This document shows, piece by piece, positions 17,958-22,724 of a stretch of 22,724 bases of DNA (its first letter is position 1; each line of letters begins with the position of its first letter). This DNA comes from an uncultured Eubacteriales bacterium. Its GTDB lineage: Bacteria; Bacillota; Clostridia; Peptostreptococcales; Anaerovoracaceae. The stretch spans positions 1 through 22,724 of the forward strand of contig URGK01000042.1 of NCBI GenBank assembly GCA_900547295.1, in the 5' to 3' direction. The notes under the pieces were generated by a model, which saw nothing but the letters and a program-made list of their open reading frames with translations, was not told where the DNA came from and made no database searches. The translations under genes and the position numbers were made by a program.

Positions 17958-17986
17958 ATTGTACTGCTTGTAATAGTACACGTCAA
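17958..17986 (-). promoter_or_regulatory. Promoter of the acyltransferase cassette
   Basis: On the minus strand TTGACG (17986-17981), 17 bases, TACAAT (17963-17958). The transcript would begin near 17951, about 25 bases before ATG 17926. Confidence 0.85.
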
Positions 17987-18268
17987 CCACTAACTCTGCA
18001 TTGCACCATCTTTGCACCAGTTTTACTGCATATCTGCATACATTACTACTAACCTGATAGAAAAATGTACCTAAAGGTGACAGAAAAAATTAAAAATGTT
18101 TACAAAAAAGCAACCCGCCTGCAAAGCCGATTGCTTTTAGAATACTGTTTATTAACTTCTCTGACATATCAATACCTGAAATACACTAATATCAAACGCT
18201 CCGGTTAAGATAATCGCAACATCTCTATCTTCTCTTCAGTTAAATATGTTTACTGCTGACTGTTTAAT
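17987..18268. other. Intergenic region
   Basis: Together with the promoter, 342 bases separate the transglutaminase-like gene from the XRE gene. Apart from the terminator at 18104-18138 nothing else is recognised. Confidence 0.6.
18104..18138 (-). terminator. Rho-independent terminator downstream of the XRE gene
   Basis: On the minus strand AAAAGCAA and TTGCTTTT pair over a 17-base loop, followed by further T. It lies about 130 bases past the stop of the XRE gene. Confidence 0.65.
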
Positions 18269-18921
18269 TCACGCAATCTTATTCCGATTGCGGCATATCC
18301 GGTTAATCAGCAGACCTGTCAGCATACCGATTGCAGAAATTATTGCTCCGGCTACAGCCAAATCCCACTCCAGTTCATTTATCTTGTTAAAAGCAATGTT
18401 GTTTGCCATGCTGAATGTGCCGTATTCGGCAAGCATATACATTACACCGAAAGGAAAAGTAAACGCCCATTTTTTTATTCCCCAGAAATTATTTTTTCCG
18501 ATAATAACAGAAACGGTGAATGTTGTTACGGGAATAATAATCCAAAGGAACATTAAACTATAACCCATAGCATCAATGCCGCCTTTAAAGACCCAGAACA
18601 CAAGCATTGAAACTGTCCAAATCATAAGATAGGATAAGATAGTAACTGTTTTGTTCCTTTTGGTGTTACTTTTAACAACATTCGTGCTTTCCTCAAGATA
18701 ATCATAATATGTATTCATTTTTTGTTCCCCCTTTAATAAATAGTCAAGAGAGACATCGTAACACTCGCTCATTTTTATGACGCTAACTATATCCGGATAG
18801 GATTTTGCGTTTTCCCAATTTGATATAGTCTGGCGACTCACTTCCAGTAATCCGGCAACCTGTTCCTGCGTCATATTTTTTTCAAGCCTGGCCGCCTGTA
18901 TTTTACTTCCGATATTACCAC
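18269..18921 (-). pseudogene. XRE-type regulator with four-helix membrane domain; start codon lost or frameshifted
   Basis: The HTH_3 domain is clear: IGSKIQAARLEKNMTQEQ, VSRQTISNWENAKSYPD, YDVSLDYLLKGE. A membrane domain of about four helices follows. Codons for N-I-G-S-K-I before the internal ATG (18874) fit the family N-terminus, yet in that frame there is no ATG, GTG or TTG before a TGA at 18923-18925. The only start well placed after the ribosome site (AGGAGAGG) is GTG 18921, which is out of frame and ends in a TGA overlapping the ATG at 18874. Starting at 18874 would drop the first HTH helix and has no ribosome site. So the gene is either broken near 18915 or carries a sequence error. 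Intact relatives are membrane-tethered transcription regulators. Confidence 0.7.
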
Positions 18922-18980
18922 TTCACCTCTCCTGTGCTTTTATTATATGGACAATTTCTCTTATCGTCTATCAAATGACT

Positions 18981-19006
18981 TTGACACTTCCCAAAAAATA
19001 TGTCAA
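18981..19006. promoter_or_regulatory. Inverted repeat TTGACA-N14-TGTCAA
   Basis: TTGACA (18981-18986) and TGTCAA (19001-19006) are exact inverted copies about 60 bases upstream of the XRE leader. Either half resembles a -35 box but neither has a good -10 at 17 bases. It may be an autoregulatory operator. Confidence 0.3.
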
Positions 19007-19212
19007 AATCCTTTTACATCTGCCGTATAACGGTTTTTATATGGTTTCTCCGATTCCCCGGCCCTGTTTTTTTAATGTATATCTCCGTTATCAGAATAAC
19101 ATATACCGATAATTTAAGCTATTCTTTTCATCCGAAAAATCACCCGATTAATATATGCCGATTCACCTCATAACTGAAATTACGGGTATTCCTGATATTC
19201 CCCATAGAAAAT

Positions 19213-19247
19213 GCGGAAACCGGTGGAATTAAAATTCCTGTTTCCGC
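19213..19247 (-). terminator. Terminator-like hairpin after the lipoprotein gene
   Basis: GCGGAAAC (19213-19220) pairs with GTTTCCGC (19240-19247), and inside them GGAAT pairs with ATTCC. The minus-strand tail is ATTTTCTA, so the T-run is modest. It lies about 37 bases past the stop at 19284. Confidence 0.55.
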
Positions 19248-19283
19248 AAAATGCAAAGGTATTATCGTTTCAGCCCTGTATCA

Positions 19284-19847
19284 TCAGCTTAGTTTATTAA
19301 TCCTGCTTCTGATCTCGTCAGTCATTACAAATGCTTTCGGTTCATAGTCATCTAAGGAAGCATCGCTGTCTGTAATGCCTCTTACATATGTATCAAAATT
19401 ATCTCCCGGTACGGCAAAGTTTACTATCCTGCCCGACTCGTTTTCGTATACAATATATACAACCTCGCTTACTGTGGTGTCCTCGGACATTCCCTCATAG
19501 TTGAAACTGCTTACTGCCTGATATTTAAGAGTTTTGTAATCCTCGCTGTCTATTCTTTCAAGCAGCTTTGTTTTTACGGTGTAGTTCTGCTTCTGTATGT
19601 TTTCCTGCTCTGCTCTGTGCCTGCAATCAGAAATTTTGAGGTTCAGATACTTATAGATATCCCCGGAAAACATATCGCCTGCCAGTTCCTCTGCGCCAGT
19701 GTCTTTCTGGATATAGTAGGTTTTAATTATATCCGAAAACTCAGACACGATGTTTGTTGAAGCTTCCTGCTTCCCGGAGCCGCAGCCGCATACAGCAGTG
19801 GTTATAACGGCGAGTACCAGCACCATACAAATTCGTTTCATAATCAA
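19284..19847 (-). CDS. Secreted lipoprotein of unknown function
   Basis: About 187 residues. Two starts are possible: TTG 19847, six bases after GGAGG, or ATG 19841, twelve bases after it; the TTG has the better spacing. A lipoprotein signal peptide (MKRICMVLVLAVITTAVCGC) ends in a lipobox with an unusual Cys two before the lipidated Cys. The mature domain is mixed helix and strand (IVSEFSDIIKTYYIQKD; VVYIVYENESGRIVNFAVPG). I do not recognise its family. The stretch TVSEVVYIVYENESGRIVNF suggests an NTF2-like or DUF-type fold; this is weak. Confidence 0.6.
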   Translation of the reverse strand: MIMKRICMVLVLAVITTAVCGCGSGKQEASTNIVSEFSDIIKTYYIQKDTGAEELAGDMFSGDIYKYLNLKISDCRHRAEQENIQKQNYTVKTKLLERIDSEDYKTLKYQAVSSFNYEGMSEDTTVSEVVYIVYENESGRIVNFAVPGDNFDTYVRGITDSDASLDDYEPKAFVMTDEIRSRINKLS

Positions 19848-19975
19848 TCTCTTCCTCCCAAATGTGTTTTTTACTGTGTTTCAAACTTTAGCCTTTAATA
19901 TATATTCGTATTGACAAGTGAAATTCTGACATCTGCATCAAATATATTGTATTTTTTATTTTTGCCTTTTAAATT

Positions 19976-20170
19976 CTAGCAAGGAGGAAAAGTGCCATTC
20001 TGACTTCTTACAATTACCTCCGTATAGAAAACTATGACAAACAGGATAAAATCAAATATCAGCAGCGCAGCTATAACCTTGCCTGTTATGCCTCTGCCAT
20101 GAGGATCGTGTCTGTAGACGCTTCTTAAAAATCTGTTTTTTAATGTGTTTACACTGTTTCTGATATTCAT
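19976..20170 (-). CDS. Small single-pass membrane protein
   Basis: A 64-residue ORF whose ATG follows AAAGGGGGT by about five bases. A basic N-terminal region (NRFLRSVYRHDPHGRG) precedes one hydrophobic helix (about 30-51, VIAALLIFDFILFVIVFYTEVI). The product ends PPC. The strong ribosome site and the clean basic-then-hydrophobic pattern support a real gene. Its function is unknown. It is in the same direction as, and 128 bases before, the lipoprotein gene. Confidence 0.55.
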   Translation of the reverse strand: MNIRNSVNTLKNRFLRSVYRHDPHGRGITGKVIAALLIFDFILFVIVFYTEVIVRSQNGTFPPC

Positions 20171-20526
20171 AGCAACCCCCTTTCTGTCGAGCGGTCAAAG
20201 CTCTATAAAAGCAATATATAATTAACAAATAATTCAGAATTTTTCTTATAATATAGTATACAGTAAAAATGCTATTTGTGCAATATCCTGTTTTAATATA
20301 TATCAGTCTGTCGGTTCAGGGCGTTTTTCCAGCCGTCATGCAAAAGCGGAACAATATAAGCGCTATCGGAATAATACGGCGCAGATTAGCGGAACAATAC
20401 CCGCACACTTAAACAGAGAGCACCTGTTATAACCTGATGCTCTCCGCTTCACATATTCAGTTATATCTCAAGTCTGTATCTGCTTTACAGCTTCCAGCCG
20501 ACAGTTTCCTGTTTGCCTCCTATCAC
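20171..20526. other. Intergenic region
   Basis: No gene is seen in 356 bases. The AT-rich part near 20210-20280 probably holds the promoter of the small membrane protein, but no -35/-10 pair stands out. The hairpin at 20416-20444 is the only clear structure. Confidence 0.5.
20416..20444 (-). terminator. Terminator-like hairpin downstream of the 135-residue gene
   Basis: GAGAGCA (20416-20422) pairs with TGCTCTC (20438-20444). On the minus strand it is followed by TGTTTAAG, a weak T-tract. It lies about 85 bases past the stop at 20527. Confidence 0.4.
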
Positions 20527-20934
20527 TCATAATCCCCTTGCTTTCTTATATTCAAGCCATTCTGCATAATACTCCCTGCCCATAAAACAATCAATTTGTG
20601 ACCATAAAGGAGAATCATACAATTTTGACACCTGCCCGAAAATTTCATCTGTATACTTGTCATTGCAGATATAGTCCTTGTTCATTCCCTGCGCTGCTGT
20701 AAATCTGCCCATCTCTAAAAGGTCGAGCAATGCTCTGATATGATTTGCCACATCATACGTGCCTTTATGTTCGGGAATAGAAATATTATGTTCTATTCCA
20801 TAATCACCGAAGACACTGTCTCTACTATCTCGGCAGAAAGGAAACTCCCATTGCAATGCAGACTGATGCCAATCACCTGATGTCATAAGTGAGCATGGCA
20901 GATTTAGGGCATGCTGCCCTGTAATATATTTCAT
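20527..20934 (-). CDS. Conserved-looking protein of unknown function (135 residues)
   Basis: A soluble protein with a distinctive N-terminus (ITGQHALNLPCSL, then GDWHQSALQWE), a central VANHIRALLDLLE helix and a Trp/Tyr-rich C-terminus (PLWSQIDCFMGREYYAEWLEY). ATG 20934 follows GAGGGGAAG by about six bases, and a promoter lies at 20964-20993. I cannot assign a domain. From memory, similar proteins occur near AbiEii-type toxin genes in gut Firmicutes, and a fragment of such a gene lies 1.3 kb away on the same strand; this link is tentative. Confidence 0.7.
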   Translation of the reverse strand: MKYITGQHALNLPCSLMTSGDWHQSALQWEFPFCRDSRDSVFGDYGIEHNISIPEHKGTYDVANHIRALLDLLEMGRFTAAQGMNKDYICNDKYTDEIFGQVSKLYDSPLWSQIDCFMGREYYAEWLEYKKARGL

Positions 20935-20963
20935 AATTTTCTTCCCCTCTGTTTATTTTTTTA

Positions 20964-20993
20964 ATTATAACATCCGTAATATCAGAAATGCAA
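20964..20993 (-). promoter_or_regulatory. Promoter of the 135-residue protein gene
   Basis: On the minus strand TTGCAT (20993-20988), 18 bases, TATAAT (20969-20964), about 30 bases before the ATG. Confidence 0.65.
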
Positions 20994-21030
20994 CTCTGTC
21001 AAAAACCAGCATCAAAACACATTACGGGTA

Positions 21031-21057
21031 ACAAATTCTGTTCTTACTCATACTATA
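21031..21057 (+). promoter_or_regulatory. Sporulation-type (sigma-K/sigma-E-like) promoter of cotJ
   Basis: CATACTATA (21049-21057) fits the sigma-K -10 consensus CATANNNTA exactly and differs by one base from sigma-E CATACANT. An AC pair at 21031-21032 lies 16 bases upstream, as in sigma-K promoters. It is 30 bases before the cotJA start, agreeing with mother-cell expression. Confidence 0.6.
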
Positions 21058-21087
21058 AAGTATACTGTTTAGAAAGGGGACTTTAAT

Positions 21088-21348
21088 TTGATTCAAGACG
21101 GAATAGAAGTAAACAGAACTACTCCGAGACCGTATATAGGTATGCCTATTGAAATTGACGATGAACCTATGGACAATAACGAAAGACAAATGCCTGTATG
21201 CAGAAACGATTTTGAAAACTGGCCGCTTGCTATGGCATATATACCGTGGCAGGCATGGGAAAAAACATATGAGCCGGATGAAGGCCTGATGAACGGAACT
21301 ATATTTCCGTGCCTCAACCTGCCGTTCCTGGGAGGCAGATGCAGATGA
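21088..21348 (+). CDS. cotJA: Spore coat associated protein CotJA
   Basis: An 86-residue protein starting at TTG 21088, seven bases after AAAGGGGA. The family signature LAMAYIPWQAWEKTYEPDEGLMNGTIFPCLNLPFLG fills the C-terminal half (residues about 48-83); the segment PLAMAYIPWQ is diagnostic. CotJA is a small inner-coat component laid down by the mother cell during sporulation. It is the first gene of a cotJABC operon and overlaps cotJB by ATGA. Confidence 0.92.
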   Translation: MIQDGIEVNRTTPRPYIGMPIEIDDEPMDNNERQMPVCRNDFENWPLAMAYIPWQAWEKTYEPDEGLMNGTIFPCLNLPFLGGRCR

Positions 21349-21587
21349 ATGAGCTTTCAAGAAAGGTTGTAACGCTTGCTTTTGTATTAAAGGATACACA
21401 GCTTTATCTCGACACACATCCCGGAGATGAGGCTGCGCTTAATTTCTATGACAAATACAGAAGTCTGTTTGAAAAGGCTGCCGCAGAATATGAGCAGCAG
21501 TACGGACCGCTTACACCTGCTGGAGTTAATATAAAAGACGGCTGGACATGGGCAACAATGCCTTGGCCTTGGGAAACGGGGGAATAA
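21345..21587 (+). CDS. cotJB: Spore coat protein CotJB
   Basis: About 80 residues. ATG 21345 overlaps the cotJA stop (ATGA) and lies nine bases after GGAGG, so it is preferred over an in-frame GTG at 21309 that would run 40 bases into cotJA. The helical N-terminus (VVTLAFVLKDTQLYLDTHP, AALNFYDKYRSLFE) and the ending W.WATMPWPWE are typical of CotJB. It is needed with CotJA and CotJC for coat assembly. cotJC begins three bases after its stop. Confidence 0.92.
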   Translation: MNELSRKVVTLAFVLKDTQLYLDTHPGDEAALNFYDKYRSLFEKAAAEYEQQYGPLTPAGVNIKDGWTWATMPWPWETGE

Positions 21588-21590
21588 TTT

Positions 21591-22190
21591 ATGTGGACTT
21601 ATGACAGAAAACTCCAGTACCCTATAAACATAAAAAATCCTAATCCTGCGATGGCTAAATTCATCATATCGCAGTATGGCGGACCTGACGGTGAAATAGG
21701 AGCATCTCTCAGATACCTTACTCAGAGATATTCAATGCCGTATCCTGAAGTTGCAGCAGTGCTTACAGATGTAGGCACCGAAGAAATAGGCCATTTTGAA
21801 ATGGTGGCAGCTATCGTTCATCAGCTCACCAGAGATATGACAATAGAACAGATAAAAGAAGCCGGTTTTGAAGATTACTTCGTTGACCATACGGCAGGCA
21901 TATATGCTCAGGCTGCTGCGGGATTTCCTTTTGATGCACTCTGCTTTGCTTCAAAAGGAGATGCAATAACAGATCTGACGGAGGACCTTGCCGCAGAGCA
22001 AAAGGCGCGAACCACCTATGACAATATACTGAGACTTGTAGATGACCCTGATGTCATAGAGCCGATTAAGTTCCTCAGAGCAAGAGAGGTTGTCCATTTC
22101 CAGAGGTTCGGAGAAGCACTGAGAATTGTTCAGGACAGACTGGACAGCAAGAATTTCTATGCCTTTAATCCTGAATTTGATAACTGTTAA
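21591..22190 (+). CDS. cotJC: Spore coat manganese-catalase-like protein CotJC
   Basis: A 199-residue ferritin-like four-helix protein of the manganese catalase family. Candidate metal ligands are Glu35 (DGEIGASL), Glu65 and His68 (TEEIGHFE), Glu136 (AEQKAR), Glu166 and His169 (REVVHF), the expected set for a dinuclear Mn site. It would break down hydrogen peroxide and sit in the spore coat. Length and ending (FYAFNPEFDNC) are normal for CotJC. It is the last gene of the operon, closed by the terminator 22201-22236. Confidence 0.95.
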   Translation: MWTYDRKLQYPINIKNPNPAMAKFIISQYGGPDGEIGASLRYLTQRYSMPYPEVAAVLTDVGTEEIGHFEMVAAIVHQLTRDMTIEQIKEAGFEDYFVDHTAGIYAQAAAGFPFDALCFASKGDAITDLTEDLAAEQKARTTYDNILRLVDDPDVIEPIKFLRAREVVHFQRFGEALRIVQDRLDSKNFYAFNPEFDNC

Positions 22191-22200
22191 ACCAATTATG

Positions 22201-22236
22201 AAGCCTGCGCCGGATATCAGCACAGGCTTTATTTTC
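22201..22236 (+). terminator. Rho-independent terminator of cotJABC
   Basis: AAGCCTG (22201-22207) pairs with CAGGCTT (22223-22229), followed by TATTTTCT, ten bases past the cotJC stop. Confidence 0.85.
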
Positions 22237-22248
22237 TATATAAATAAA

Positions 22249-22635
22249 CTACAACCATTTTAATTCTCTGCAAAACCACTTTTTCTGCCACACGCTCTCC
22301 CCTGCAATTGCATTAAAAACGGGTTCAAGAAATGTCTTAATTTCTGTAATGACAAATGAGAACTCAAGCGTATCATCTTTTATTGTTCTCAAAAAATATC
22401 TCCAACGCTTTTTTATATCTTCATTATCAGCAAGCGTAATAACATGCTCAAAACTATCTTTATCATAGGGAGTTTCACGTCGCTGCAATGTTTCAAAAAC
22501 AGCGGATTGCAGTTTCATTCCATCAAAATCGAATGTCCTTGAAAGGTAATATATATCGTAAAAATCTTTCATTCTTCCAGTCAGTTCAAGACGCTGCAGT
22601 ATTGCATCAAACTTCTCGGCAATGGTACTTTCAAG
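22249..22635 (-). pseudogene. 3' fragment of an AbiEii/AbiGii-type nucleotidyltransferase toxin gene
   Basis: The frame reads LESTIAEKFDAILQRLE then TGRMKDFYDIYYLS, the hallmark C-terminal half of AbiEii toxins (IAEKF...R.KDFYDIY.L), and ends RELKWL at 22249. In the same frame a TGA (22636-22638) lies directly before LES, and the N-terminal nucleotidyltransferase domain is absent. The break coincides with a hairpin resembling the end of an IS200/IS605-type element. The fragment from ATG 22572 (107 residues) has no proper ribosome site and is unlikely to be active. Intact homologues are toxins of abortive-infection toxin-antitoxin systems. No antitoxin gene is visible. Confidence 0.75.
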
Positions 22636-22724
22636 TCAACTACTCCGACCTTCGGCTAAGGCCTTAGAGGTCGGAGCTTGTAACTGCCCTGTGGTATAAC
22701 GAATTTCTCCTTCCACATTTAGTC
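22636..22724 (-). mobile_element. Probable right end of an IS200/IS605-like element, with possible tnpB tail
   Basis: On the minus strand an open frame of 28 codons runs from the window edge to TGA 22636-22638 (ending APTSKALAEGRSS) and overlaps a strong hairpin (22643-22676). An open frame running into a hairpin, a short AGTAGTTGA tail and an interrupted host gene are features of IS200/IS605 right ends, where the hairpin also forms the scaffold of the TnpB guide RNA. The transposase itself is off the window, so the family is inferred. Confidence 0.5.
22643..22676 (-). repeat. Nested hairpin at the probable transposon end
   Basis: CTCCGACCT (22643-22651) and AGGTCGGAG (22668-22676) form a perfect 9-pair stem. 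Inside, CTAAGGCCTTAG (22656-22667) is itself a palindrome, leaving TCGG as a bulge. It lies five bases from the break in the AbiEii fragment. Confidence 0.8.

Larger units (their letters stand above)
18927..19283. other. Intergenic region upstream of the XRE gene
   Basis: These 357 bases hold no credible gene. Visible are a TATAAT on the minus strand just before the XRE ribosome site (near 18943-18948), an inverted repeat TTGACA-N14-TGTCAA (18981-19006) and the hairpin at 19213-19247. Confidence 0.5.

Noticed and set aside
17926..17986. Upstream start (17986) for the transglutaminase-like protein
   Set aside because: It falls on the -35 box of the promoter and adds 20 residues before the natural signal anchor; ATG 17926 has GGAGGA at the right distance.
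21022..21417. Minus-strand 131-codon open frame over cotJA
   Set aside because: Antisense to the clear CotJA frame; no ribosome site.

Overview
The window reads as part of a Gram-positive, spore-forming anaerobe of the class Clostridia, probably a gut species. Evidence: a cotJA-cotJB-cotJC spore-coat operon, strong AGGAGG-type ribosome binding sites, frequent GTG/TTG starts, lipoproteins with Gram-positive lipoboxes, and surface-protein C-termini of a type I associate with the Family XIII / Anaerovoracaceae group (the last point is from memory, not a search).

Layout. (1) 1-7955, minus strand: two paralogous secreted, repeat-rich beta-helix surface proteins. The downstream one (1-1995) runs off the left edge; the upstream one (2332-7955) is about 1,870 residues and carries three copies of a Cys/His cap module plus many GGGVYN...FTMTGGTISGN repeats. 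Each gene has a run of seven G at the same place, the end of the signal peptide. In the first gene it is in frame; in the second it puts the signal peptide out of frame with the mature protein. This is the most interesting signal here: a candidate slipped-strand (phase-variable) switch on exported adhesin-like proteins. (2) 8164-9668, minus: a DUF308/HdeD-like membrane protein and an alpha/beta hydrolase. (3) 9761-9922, plus: a 34-codon CxxC/CxxC mini-protein behind a long AT-rich hairpin. (4) 10059-12061, minus: flavin-reductase-like protein, RluD-type pseudouridine synthase and a Sel1-repeat protein, transcribed from one promoter. (5) 12090-13719, plus: ECF-type sigma factor and a membrane-anchored partner, overlapping by ATGA. 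(6) 13769-17986, minus: a four-gene surface cassette (membrane-anchored transglutaminase-like protein, DUF4358 lipoprotein, MBOAT acyltransferase, DHHW/AlgX-like protein), with a good promoter, likely making O-acylated envelope glycans. (7) 18104-20170, minus: an XRE-type regulator fused to a membrane domain whose start codon is lost or frameshifted, a lipoprotein and a small membrane protein. (8) 20416-22724: a conserved-looking 135-residue protein of unknown role, the cotJ operon behind a sporulation-type promoter, then the 3' fragment of an AbiEii-type toxin gene cut off at what looks like the right end of an IS200/IS605-like element (hairpin plus possible tnpB tail).

Theme: much of the window concerns the cell envelope and the spore surface. 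Two homopolymer-containing adhesin genes, an apparently broken regulator and an insertion-truncated toxin gene point to an actively varying accessory region. No tRNA, rRNA or CRISPR array was seen.
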